From NCBI GenBank assembly GCA_009927705.1, contig RFMK01000089.1, forward strand, positions 1 to 11,391: DNA of 11,391 nucleotides, read 5' to 3'. A program made the position numbers and the translations under genes. Positions 1-6,396 of the stretch are shown here, piece by piece. How positions within the stretch are numbered: position 1 is the first letter of the stretch; the number at the start of each line of letters is the position of its first letter. The notes beneath the pieces are model-generated. The model was not told the origin of the DNA. It was given only the letters and a program-made list of their open reading frames with translations, and made no database searches. The DNA is from Actinomycetota bacterium (lineage in GTDB: Bacteria > Actinomycetota > Actinomycetes > Nanopelagicales > Nanopelagicaceae).

Positions 1-28
1 CGCTGAGATTGATCACGAGATTTTTTCT

Positions 29-487
29 TTAGCTCTGATTGAAAAGACTGGCGTTTGCGGCTGCAGTCTTTTCTTCTGAACTCACCATGACATTTGGTGG
101 TGAGAGCAAGAAAACTTTCGAGGTGACGCGCTCGATTGTGCCGGCATGACCGAAAACAAGTCCCGATGCAAAATCTATGAGACGTTTGCGTTCTGACTCT
201 TCCATGTCACTGAGGTTCATGATGACTGGATTACCTTCACGGTAATACTCACCGATGGCGCGAGCTTCGCTGTAGAAACGTGGAGTGATCGTCACGATGC
301 GATCAATGGGCGCAGCTTCCTGAATTGGCGATTGATTTGCAATCGGAAGTTGAGGAGCAACGCTTAACGTTGGGGTTGGACGTTTGACCGGAGCAACCTT
401 GGGCTTAGCGACGACGGCCTCTTGAGTGGTTCCGTCATCTTCGGTAAGACCGAGATAGTTGGTCATTCTTCTTAATGCACTGGACAT
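29..487 (-). CDS. sepF: SepF, cell division protein anchoring FtsZ to the membrane
   Basis: SepF tethers FtsZ filaments to the inner face of the membrane. In actinobacteria, which lack FtsA and ZipA, it is the main Z-ring anchor. The 152-residue protein has the expected layout. An N-terminal amphipathic segment (about 1-14, SALRRMTNYLGL) fits membrane binding. A Pro/Ala-rich linker runs from about 20 to 60. The compact SepF domain spans about 62-136 (ITPRFYSEARAIGEYYREG, then PVIMNLSDM and a KVFLLSP strand), and the tail ends SLFNQS. The first ATG was chosen because it gives the family-typical N-terminus; ATG at residue 8 would remove half the amphipathic helix. It starts 21 nt after the yggS stop, with no clear Shine-Dalgarno sequence. 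Its place after ftsZ, pgeF and yggS is the usual Gram-positive order. The stop (TAA) is 28 nt from the window edge, so its downstream neighbours are not visible. Confidence 0.95.
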   Translation of the reverse strand: MSSALRRMTNYLGLTEDDGTTQEAVVAKPKVAPVKRPTPTLSVAPQLPIANQSPIQEAAPIDRIVTITPRFYSEARAIGEYYREGNPVIMNLSDMEESERKRLIDFASGLVFGHAGTIERVTSKVFLLSPPNVMVSSEEKTAAANASLFNQS

Positions 488-508
488 GGTGAAATTTTAG
501 GGTGAGGG

Positions 509-1174
509 CTACCGAGAGCCGAGGATTGAGCTGCCTACTCGGACATGTGTCGCGCCAAATTCGAGAGCAATCTCAAAATCTCCACTCATTCCCCCAGAGA
601 TTAAAGTGGCGCCAGGAATCGTTTTTTGCAGCGCTTGGCTGGCTTTTTCTAATGTGGCAAATGCCGGACGTGGGTCTGCATTTAATGGCCCGACTCCCAT
701 AACCCCAACCACGGTGATGCCCGTCATTGCAGCGGCCGCTTCAGCGAAACTGTCCAGTTCATCGATGGAGATTCCACTACGTTGTGAATTTTCATTGATT
801 TCAGGATCTAGATTGATCTGAATAAAACAACTCTGTTTCTTATTCGCTTCATCAGCAAGGCTCGAGATTTTTCTCGCATGACTGATGTCGTCCAATGAGT
901 GTATAAAGTCGCTCCATTGCACAATCGAACGGAGCTTGTTGCTCTGGATGGCTCCTTGAAAGTGCCAGATTGAGTCTTCTGGAAGATCAAGTGATTTCTC
1001 ACTTCCTTCTGAGTCCCGATTCTCGCCAAAATTCCGCTCCCCCAATTGATAGAGAATTTCTACATCGCTCGCCGGGAAAGTCTTGGTCACAACTATCAGC
1101 GTCACATGAGCCGGGATTCGACTCCGCACATCTGCCAAAGCTGCAGCAATCTCTGATTGTCGTGAGTCGCTCAT
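509..1174 (-). CDS. yggS: YggS/YlmE-family pyridoxal-phosphate homeostasis protein
   Basis: This is a PLP-binding, single-domain fold-type III (alanine-racemase-like barrel) protein of the YggS/PLPBP family. The family buffers pyridoxal phosphate and has no well-established enzymatic activity. Seen in the 221 residues: the Schiff-base lysine K31 in VVTKTFP, the following GERNFGENR, the WHFQGAIQSNK segment (family: HFxGxLQxNK), and the C-terminal phosphate-binding stretch SGGMSGDFEIAL...VRVGSSILGSR. The frame is open 32 codons further upstream inside pgeF, but homology begins at MSDSRQSE. That ATG overlaps the pgeF stop as ATGA and has AGGAG 10 nt upstream, so I start it there. Family length is about 220-235. 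The gene is linked to ftsZ/sepF across Gram-positives, and a division-related role (ylmE) has been reported in Streptomyces; any such role here is inferred from context. Confidence 0.93.
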   Translation of the reverse strand: MSDSRQSEIAAALADVRSRIPAHVTLIVVTKTFPASDVEILYQLGERNFGENRDSEGSEKSLDLPEDSIWHFQGAIQSNKLRSIVQWSDFIHSLDDISHARKISSLADEANKKQSCFIQINLDPEINENSQRSGISIDELDSFAEAAAAMTGITVVGVMGVGPLNADPRPAFATLEKASQALQKTIPGATLISGGMSGDFEIALEFGATHVRVGSSILGSR

Positions 1175-1854
1175 AGGGAGATAACTCCTGCTTGTCGACC
1201 CGTTACTCCGTCGCGGCGATAGGAGAAATACCCAGGATCGTGAAGCGTGCAGAGCCCAGAGGATTTCCATGAAATTCCGGCCGCGTCAAGTTTCGAGATG
1301 AGACCTGCTTCGATATTTAAGGATCGTGCCGCAGTGTTGTGAGCTGTCGCTGGAATCTGAGTGGTTACTTCCTCGTACATCGTGGAGTCCACCTCATAGC
1401 AGCGGCCACAAATAGATGGTCCCATTTCAGCAGAAATCTCGGAATTCTTGATTCCATGTTTATTGAAAACTTCGAGACTCTTTTCAAAGGCGCCGCACAC
1501 TAGACCTTGCCGGCCAACGTGAACCGCAGCAACTGCACGTTCGGAGCGCAGGAGCAATGGAATGCAATCGGCAATTAACGTCACGAGATACTTGCCAGGC
1601 ACAGTAGTGAAAAGTGCATCAACCGTTGGAACATTTGATGGCTGGCTGAGTTCGGCAATTTCTGCAACGTCATTTCCGTGAACTTGGTTCATGAAATACA
1701 GATCAGAAAGTGAGATTCCTAATTGTTTGGCGAGAATCTCTCGATTCTTTTGTACCGCGTTCCGATCATCACCAACATGAACCGCGAGATTGAAGCTCTC
1801 ATACGGCGCAACGCTCACCCCTCCATTGCGCGAGGTAAACAACGACCTCGACAT
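1171..1854 (-). CDS. pgeF: PgeF/YlmD (YfiH, LACC1-like) peptidoglycan editing factor / purine nucleoside phosphorylase family
   Basis: This is a multicopper-oxidase-like DUF152 family protein, now described as a zinc-dependent purine nucleoside phosphorylase/adenosine deaminase family. The E. coli member PgeF prevents L-serine replacing L-alanine in the peptidoglycan stem. The 227 residues begin with the family pattern LFTSRNGGVS...FNLAVHVGDD. The likely metal ligands are H59 (NQVHGNDV), C97 (IADCIPLL) and H112 (AAVHVGRQGL), followed by MGPSICGRCYEV. The E. coli HAGWRG-type motif is HVGRQG here, so its usual Trp position is Arg, a change I believe is common in actinobacteria but could not check. 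The ATG lies 9 nt after the ftsZ stop without an evident Shine-Dalgarno sequence, and the gene overlaps yggS by 4 nt (ATGA), so it is probably read by coupling from ftsZ. Which activity dominates here cannot be told from sequence. Confidence 0.92.
   Translation of the reverse strand: MSRSLFTSRNGGVSVAPYESFNLAVHVGDDRNAVQKNREILAKQLGISLSDLYFMNQVHGNDVAEIAELSQPSNVPTVDALFTTVPGKYLVTLIADCIPLLLRSERAVAAVHVGRQGLVCGAFEKSLEVFNKHGIKNSEISAEMGPSICGRCYEVDSTMYEEVTTQIPATAHNTAARSLNIEAGLISKLDAAGISWKSSGLCTLHDPGYFSYRRDGVTGRQAGVISL
1185..1189 (-). promoter_or_regulatory. Shine-Dalgarno for yggS, inside a small hairpin
   Basis: AGGAG lies 10 nt upstream of the ATG at 1174, inside the end of pgeF. GGAG can pair with CTCC four bases later (GGAG-TTAT-CTCC on the minus strand), which would hide it until a ribosome finishing pgeF opens the structure. 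It supports the short yggS start over the longer open frame. The pairing is only four base pairs. Confidence 0.45.
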
Positions 1855-1863
1855 GGCGAGTGC

Positions 1864-2994
1864 TTACTTCATGAAGTCTGGGATATCAATCTCGTCTTCT
1901 TTGACGAGCTCTTCAAAAGTAATTCGCCTACGAGCAGGTGCAGCCGGCGCATCCATCGCAACCGCGATTGGATCATTTGCTGGAATCGGATCTGCTTGAC
2001 CATTCAAAGTCGCAGTAGAGATGACAGGGACTGCCATTTTCTTGGGCGCTCCCCCATCAAAACCAGCAGCGATAACGGTGACGCGAACTTCATCACCAAG
2101 GGCATCATCAATGACTGTGCCGAAGATGATGTTGGCATCAGGGTGTGCGCACTTCGCAACGAGTTCTGCAGCTTCGCTAATTTCAAAGAGACCGAGATCA
2201 GAGCCACCAGCGATAGAGAGTAAGACGCCATGCGCGCCATCAATGGAAGCCTCAAGGAGTGGAGAAGAGATAGCTAACTCAGCGGCGCGAGTCGCACGCG
2301 CTTCACCACGAGCAGAACCAATTCCCATCAGCGCTGAACCGGCGCCATCCATAACGCTCTTCACATCAGCAAAGTCAAGATTGATTAGGCCAGGTGTTGT
2401 GATGAGGTCTGTGATTCCTTGAACGCCAGAGAGAAGTACTTGATCAGCTGTCTTGAAAGCTTCTGGTGCAGAGATTGAGCGATCAGAGATTGAGAGCAGA
2501 CGATCATTTGGAATAACAATCAACGTGTCTACTTCTTTACGAAGATTTTCGATTCCTTCTTCAGCTTGAGAAGCGCGACGCTTTCCTTCAAAACTAAATG
2601 GACGAGTAACAACGCCAACAGTTAGCGCTCCGAGTTCTTTTGCAATTTTTGCAACGACAGGCGCTCCACCTGTACCAGTTCCGCCACCTTCACCCGCAGT
2701 TACGAAAACCATGTCAGAACCACGTAAGACTTCTTCGATTTCTTCGGTGTGATCAATCGCTGCTTGCTTTCCGATTTCGGGAGCAGCGCCGGCACCAAGA
2801 CCGCGCGTGAGTTTGCGACCGATATCGAGTTTCACATCTGCATCACTCATGAGAAGCGCTTGTGCATCAGTATTGATCGCAATGAATTCAACGCCTTTTA
2901 ATCCAGCATCGATCATCCGATTTACTGCATTCACTCCACCGCCACCAATTCCAACAACTTTGATGACTGCTAAATAATTTTGTGGTGTCGCCAC
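1864..2994 (-). CDS. ftsZ: FtsZ, tubulin-like cell division GTPase
   Basis: FtsZ polymerises with GTP into the cytokinetic ring that recruits the divisome. The 376-residue protein is complete: nucleotide-binding VVGIGGGGVNAVNRMI at 13-28, the tubulin signature GGGTGTG at 103-109, and the T7 synergy loop NLDFAD at 205-210 with D207 and D210 for GTP hydrolysis across the subunit interface. The globular core ends near 314. A short Pro/Ala-rich linker of about 50 residues follows, then the conserved C-terminal peptide EIDIPDFMK (368-376), the expected docking site for SepF and, in mycobacteria, FtsW. The start is GTG, supported by AGAGAGG upstream and by MATPQNYLAVIKVVG, the standard actinobacterial N-terminus. 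It is preceded by the only large gap in the window (138 nt), with a promoter candidate, and followed 9 nt later by pgeF. Confidence 0.98.
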   Translation of the reverse strand: MATPQNYLAVIKVVGIGGGGVNAVNRMIDAGLKGVEFIAINTDAQALLMSDADVKLDIGRKLTRGLGAGAAPEIGKQAAIDHTEEIEEVLRGSDMVFVTAGEGGGTGTGGAPVVAKIAKELGALTVGVVTRPFSFEGKRRASQAEEGIENLRKEVDTLIVIPNDRLLSISDRSISAPEAFKTADQVLLSGVQGITDLITTPGLINLDFADVKSVMDGAGSALMGIGSARGEARATRAAELAISSPLLEASIDGAHGVLLSIAGGSDLGLFEISEAAELVAKCAHPDANIIFGTVIDDALGDEVRVTVIAAGFDGGAPKKMAVPVISTATLNGQADPIPANDPIAVAMDAPAAPARRRITFEELVKEDEIDIPDFMK

Positions 2995-3001
2995 TTTTTC
3001 G

Positions 3002-3008
3002 CCTCTCT
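3002..3008 (-). promoter_or_regulatory. Shine-Dalgarno of ftsZ
   Basis: AGAGAGG lies 7 nt upstream of the GTG at 2994-2992 and supports that start. There is no ATG that would preserve the conserved N-terminus. Confidence 0.7.
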
Positions 3009-3061
3009 TTGAACCCTAATTCTCAACTTTAGACTTAGAGTTTCCCTTTACTGTGCGCGCA

Positions 3062-3090
3062 AAAGTAGGCGTGACGCATGGTTGTGGCAA
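3062..3090 (-). promoter_or_regulatory. Candidate promoter for ftsZ-pgeF-yggS-sepF
   Basis: On the minus strand, TTGCCA (five of six matches to TTGACA, at 3090-3085) is followed after exactly 17 nt by TACTTT (3067-3062), a TAnnnT-type -10. Transcription would start near 3055 and give a leader of about 60 nt before the ftsZ GTG. The -10 matches the consensus at only three positions. Dedicated promoters just upstream of ftsZ are known in Streptomyces and mycobacteria, which raises the prior. This is a by-eye call with no transcript evidence. Confidence 0.45.
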
Positions 3091-3095
3091 ACACC

Positions 3096-3100
3096 GACAC
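3096..3100 (+). promoter_or_regulatory. GACAC pentamer, possible WhiA-type site
   Basis: GACAC on the plus strand lies 5 nt upstream of the candidate ftsZ -35 box. WhiA, a regulator conserved in Gram-positive bacteria, recognises GACAC in Streptomyces and has ftsZ among its targets. A pentamer occurs often by chance, so the call rests mainly on its position. Confidence 0.2.
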
Positions 3101-3132
3101 GAAACTTTTATTGGAGAAGTTGCCGAACTTTT

Positions 3133-3918
3133 CTACTTAACAATGGGCGAAACTGGATTTGAAAGATTGAAATATCGTGCACGTTTATTCTCATTTAAAG
3201 CCAACAATCGATCTAGAACTTCGATTTTTAGCGAAAGTTCATTGACACTTCCCCAGAAAATATCCAAAGTCTTCCCTGATTTCGATGCTTTTGTGCTCAA
3301 TTCAGTCGGGCTTTGAGCGACGACCTGTTTCACGTCAAATTCGCTCTTGCTCAAGGACTGCAGAAGATTTCTTATGTCCTTTCGAATTGCATCGTTTGTT
3401 TCGTTCGCTCCGCCTTGGAATTCGCCCAGGAAGCTAATCTCTGGAATTGCTCCCCAGTCTGTCTCCCCCGATGAGATCGCTTTATCAACGGCGCTTCTAG
3501 GAAGGTAGAAAATCTCTAAATCAGCGCCTAGAAAACCAACGCTATCGACCGTTGCACTTGTCGAAGTGGTAATTCGCGCAATAGGTTCACGTGGAATGAC
3601 TGAAATACGAACTTCACCAGCAAACATCCGACGATCAAGCTTAATGTTTTCAACCCACAGTAACTCGCGGAGTCGTGACGCAATCGCTCTTCGATCAACG
3701 CGGGCAAGTGGATCGCCAATTCTCACAACCGCAGGACTCTCAGCTAACTTTGCCTTGACTTCTTGGGAAACTTCTTTGCTCTGAGTTTGAATCACAATGT
3801 TTTCGACGACAAATACCTTGCTCCACCCAAGGAGATAGGCAAGTCCTACGAGAATTGCAGTGCTAAGTAGAAGTGCAAGTTTTGGCAACCGAAAAGGCAG
3901 CTGAAACTTTCTTTTCAT
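3133..3918 (-). CDS. ftsQ: FtsQ/DivIB, divisome scaffold membrane protein
   Basis: FtsQ is a bitopic membrane protein that links the early and late divisome and binds FtsB/FtsL outside the membrane. The 261 residues show a short basic cytoplasmic N-terminus (MKRKFQLPFRLPK), one membrane helix (about 12-31), and then an extracytoplasmic POTRA domain (about 34-112: VENIVIQ, GDPLARVDRRAIASRL, a stretch ending VIPREPIA). The FtsQ beta domain (about 113-255) ends in a family-like YFNLSNPVSPIV strand. Overall identity to well-known FtsQ is low, as usual for the family. The call rests on topology, the POTRA pattern and position between murC and ftsZ. The ATG is 6 nt after the murC stop with only a weak Shine-Dalgarno. 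Unlike the E. coli order there is no ftsA after it, which is normal in actinobacteria. Confidence 0.92.
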   Translation of the reverse strand: MKRKFQLPFRLPKLALLLSTAILVGLAYLLGWSKVFVVENIVIQTQSKEVSQEVKAKLAESPAVVRIGDPLARVDRRAIASRLRELLWVENIKLDRRMFAGEVRISVIPREPIARITTSTSATVDSVGFLGADLEIFYLPRSAVDKAISSGETDWGAIPEISFLGEFQGGANETNDAIRKDIRNLLQSLSKSEFDVKQVVAQSPTELSTKASKSGKTLDIFWGSVNELSLKIEVLDRLLALNENKRARYFNLSNPVSPIVK

Positions 3919-3924
3919 CTTTGA

Positions 3925-5325
3925 TTAGATCTGCGTCTTGTGCGATTCAAGCGATTGGATGATGAGTGGACCTAGAGCGCTCACATCACCAGCGCCTAAC
4001 GTGATGATCAGATCGCCTGCCTTCGCTTTACCTGCGACTGCTTCAACGACCATTGGCATCGATGGTTCATAGGAGACTTTCGAGGATTCCATCTGTGATG
4101 AGATCAAACTCGAAGTGACGCCAACTATCGGCTTCTCACTAGCCGGGTAAATCTCCAATAAATAAGTGTGGTCAGCCGCTGAAAGCGCCGTTGCAAACTG
4201 CGGTGCAAAAGCTTGGGTACGGCTGTAACGATGCGGCTGGAAGACTGCTAAGACATTTCCGCCGTTAGCAAAAATGCGCGCCGTTTCTAAGGTGGCTGTT
4301 ATCTCCGTGGGGTGATGTCCGTAGTCATCGACGACTGTCACTCCATTTACGACACCTTTGATTTCGAATCTGCGACGCGCGCCCGTGAATAGTTTGAGTC
4401 CAGCAATGACTTCCATCGGATTCGCTCCAAGTGCGATTGCGGCCGCAAGCGCTCCAGCAGCGTTAAGGATGTTATGACGACCAGAGATTGAAAGTTCCAT
4501 CTCCCCCAAAACACGTCCTTTGTAGATAACTCTCGCCGCGGCACTTTTCGCACCAACATGAATTCGATCAAGTTTCACATCGGATAGCGCATCTTCACCG
4601 TACGTGATGATTAATAGATTTTTTTTGTTCGTGGAGCGAAGTTCGGAAAGTAGTGTTTGTGTTCCGTGATCATCTGCACACAGAACTAAGAACCCCTGAG
4701 GTCGAATTGTCTGAACGAAGTCACGGAAGATTGCTTCGATTTCGGCTAGATTATTGAAATTGTCAACGTGATCCAACTCGATATTAGTAATGATTGCTCC
4801 GAGGGGTTTATAAGCCGTAAATGATCCGTCGGATTCATCCGCTTCTACAATAAAGGTATCTCCAGAACCGTGATGGGCATTCGTGCCCGAGTTTCGAACC
4901 GTAGCGCCAATAGAGAACGACGGATCAAAACCGCAATGTTGCAAAGCAACAGTCAACATCGATGTAGTGGTTGTTTTGCCATGAGTTCCGGCCACAGCGA
5001 CAGATCGTTTTCCTTCCATCAACTCGGCCAGTGCTTGAGCGCGCTCAATAACTGTTATTCCTCGCTCCTGCGCAGCACTAATTTCGACATTATCAAGCGG
5101 GATTGCGCTGGAGCGAACAACGATTGAGGCTTCTCCTAAATTCGAAGCAGCGTGTCCAATGTGGACTTTGATGCCCAACGTTCGCAAGCCAGCCAAACTT
5201 GTTGAATCATGGAGATCTGAACCCGACACCGAAGCGCCACGAGCAGCCATGATTCGAGCAATGCCGCTCATACCTGCGCCGCCTATGCCGACGAAGTGGG
5301 CTCTGGCCTTACTCCAATCGCGCAT
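3925..5325 (-). CDS. murC: MurC, UDP-N-acetylmuramate-L-alanine ligase
   Basis: MurC is a cytoplasmic ATP-dependent ligase that adds L-Ala to UDP-MurNAc, the first stem-peptide step. All three Mur-ligase domains are present in 466 residues. The N-terminal UDP-binding domain starts HFVGIGGAGMSGIA (10-23). The central ATPase has the P-loop GTHGKTTTT (113-121), EADESDGSF (161-169) and NIELDHVDNF (181-190). SGRHNILNA (281-289) leads into the C-terminal domain with VVDDYGHHPTE (331-341) and FQPHRYSRT (362-370). The DDYGHHP signature separates MurC from the other ligases. Its start codon shares one base with the murG stop (TAATG), giving tight coupling, with GGTG about 8 nt upstream. The location between murG and ftsQ matches Mycobacterium; in Streptomyces murC lies elsewhere. 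No murB follows it here. Confidence 0.97.
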   Translation of the reverse strand: MRDWSKARAHFVGIGGAGMSGIARIMAARGASVSGSDLHDSTSLAGLRTLGIKVHIGHAASNLGEASIVVRSSAIPLDNVEISAAQERGITVIERAQALAELMEGKRSVAVAGTHGKTTTTSMLTVALQHCGFDPSFSIGATVRNSGTNAHHGSGDTFIVEADESDGSFTAYKPLGAIITNIELDHVDNFNNLAEIEAIFRDFVQTIRPQGFLVLCADDHGTQTLLSELRSTNKKNLLIITYGEDALSDVKLDRIHVGAKSAAARVIYKGRVLGEMELSISGRHNILNAAGALAAAIALGANPMEVIAGLKLFTGARRRFEIKGVVNGVTVVDDYGHHPTEITATLETARIFANGGNVLAVFQPHRYSRTQAFAPQFATALSAADHTYLLEIYPASEKPIVGVTSSLISSQMESSKVSYEPSMPMVVEAVAGKAKAGDLIITLGAGDVSALGPLIIQSLESHKTQI

Positions 5326-6392
5326 TATTTTTTCACCAACTCGAGAGTCAATTCAGCAATCCGATCGGCCGCGTGCAGATTCATGGAATCAACATGGTGC
5401 GTAGTTCGCGAAGCGCTCTCGACCGCAAGCGCAAGATTCTTACGGAGCCAACCAGCGGTGAATTCCTCATTTGCCACCATAAGAGCAGAACCTTGATCAA
5501 CCAGTGATTGGGCATTATCAACTTGTTCACCATTGCCATGAGGGAGCGGAATCAAGATTGAGTATTTGCCGAGCGCTGCAAGCTCTGAACAGGTCACTGC
5601 GCCGCTGCGCGTAATGAGGAGATCTGCACTTCCATAGATTGCAGCCATGTCATGGAAATAGTGCAGGGGAAGATAGTTTGGTCGAACTTCTGGTAGCGCG
5701 TTATTGATGCCAACAGCGTGGATTAGTTGGAAATCTGAACCTTGGGCTACATATTCCGCAATGACGTTGTTGATGTGCGCAGATCCTTGGGACCCACCAA
5801 AAATCGCAACAATCGGTCGATTCGGATCAAATCCCCATGACTCGGCATGAAGTCTTCTGAAAGTAGATTTGTCTTGCATGTGAATTACGCTGGCAAGTGA
5901 TTTTCGAATTGGCATTCCAGTTGTGACCGCTCCCGGCCACTGGCGTTGCACTTCCGCAAAATTGACGGCAGAAACGCTCGCGAAATGTCGACCCAATCTA
6001 TTTGCCCAACCAGGTTTGGCATTGGCTTCATGGATGACAATAGGAATTCGCTGCAAAAATGCAGCAAGGTATGCCGGTGCTGAAACATAACCGCCAAATC
6101 CAATAAGCGCAGTTGCGCCACGAATTTCGGTAAAGGTCTTAGCAATGGCAAGAAGAAGTCGAATTGGAAATAGTGTAGATGTGAAGGTCAGCGTTCTAGG
6201 AAGCGTCACTTTTGGGATAGTGCGAAGTTGGTAACCGCGTTTTGGCACCAGTAATTTTTCTAGACCGCCGTCGGTGCCTAGGAATTCGCACCGTGAAGTG
6301 GGATCTCGTTCGATGATGGCATCTGCGACAGCGAGGGCTGGTTCGATATGACCGGCAGTCCCTCCACCTGCAACGATGAAGCGATGCGCCAT
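5325..6392 (-). CDS. murG: MurG, lipid II synthase (UDP-GlcNAc:lipid I GlcNAc transferase)
   Basis: MurG is a GT-B glycosyltransferase on the inner membrane face that adds GlcNAc to lipid I to make lipid II. Seen in 355 residues: the N-terminal glycine loop GGGTAGH (9-15, actinobacterial form GHIEPALA), GGYVSAP (100-106), HEANAKPG (121-128), the second-domain loop GGSQGS (199-204), then RSGAVTCSELAALG (262-275, including the nucleotide-binding E270 region) and PLPHGNGEQ (282-290). The frame stays open 18 codons further upstream into ftsW, but the fold begins at MAHRFIVAGGG. That ATG has GAGAGGA 7 nt upstream, so I use it. It is 4 nt after the ftsW stop and shares one base with murC. Confidence 0.97.
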   Translation of the reverse strand: MAHRFIVAGGGTAGHIEPALAVADAIIERDPTSRCEFLGTDGGLEKLLVPKRGYQLRTIPKVTLPRTLTFTSTLFPIRLLLAIAKTFTEIRGATALIGFGGYVSAPAYLAAFLQRIPIVIHEANAKPGWANRLGRHFASVSAVNFAEVQRQWPGAVTTGMPIRKSLASVIHMQDKSTFRRLHAESWGFDPNRPIVAIFGGSQGSAHINNVIAEYVAQGSDFQLIHAVGINNALPEVRPNYLPLHYFHDMAAIYGSADLLITRSGAVTCSELAALGKYSILIPLPHGNGEQVDNAQSLVDQGSALMVANEEFTAGWLRKNLALAVESASRTTHHVDSMNLHAADRIAELTLELVKK

Positions 6393-6396
6393 CTGC

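Larger units (their letters stand above)
2995..3132 (-). other. ftsQ-ftsZ intergenic leader
   Basis: This is the only non-coding stretch over 25 nt in the window. Read on the minus strand it holds, in order: a short AAGTT-CGGC-AACTT repeat just after the ftsQ stop; GTGTC (GACAC on the plus strand); a TTGCCA/TACTTT promoter candidate whose spacer includes GCGTCACGC; GCGCGC; an A/T-rich leader with a weak bulged pairing (CTCTAA with TTGAG); and the ftsZ Shine-Dalgarno. No plausible small coding frame with a ribosome site was seen. Confidence 0.8.

Noticed and set aside
1..28. A possible GTG start (14-16, minus strand) of the gene after sepF, perhaps a YggT-family membrane protein.
   Set aside because: Only about five codons are visible, there is no Shine-Dalgarno, and the sequence does not show a recognisable YggT N-terminus. 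Position alone is not enough.
2021..2422. Long open frame on the plus strand opposite ftsZ (one of several plus-strand open frames of 60-170 codons across the window).
   Set aside because: Each lies antisense to a conserved gene, has no family-like motif, and is explained by the codon bias of the real minus-strand gene. None has a convincing ribosome site.
3011..3040. Imperfect inverted repeat in the ftsZ leader (AACTCTAAGT with GTTGAGAATT) as a possible riboswitch or attenuator.
   Set aside because: Only about six of ten positions pair, the best continuous pairing is five pairs with a bulge, and there is no T-run or match to a known riboswitch. Kept only as a description of the leader.
3117..3130. 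AAGTT-GCCG-AACTT inverted repeat just after the ftsQ stop, as a possible terminator.
   Set aside because: The stem is only 5 bp and mostly A-T, and no run of T follows on the minus strand. It is too weak to call a terminator.
3918..3925. Missing murB between murC and ftsQ as a deletion.
   Set aside because: Several actinobacteria, including mycobacteria, keep murB outside this cluster. The 6-nt junction is clean and shows no gene remnant.
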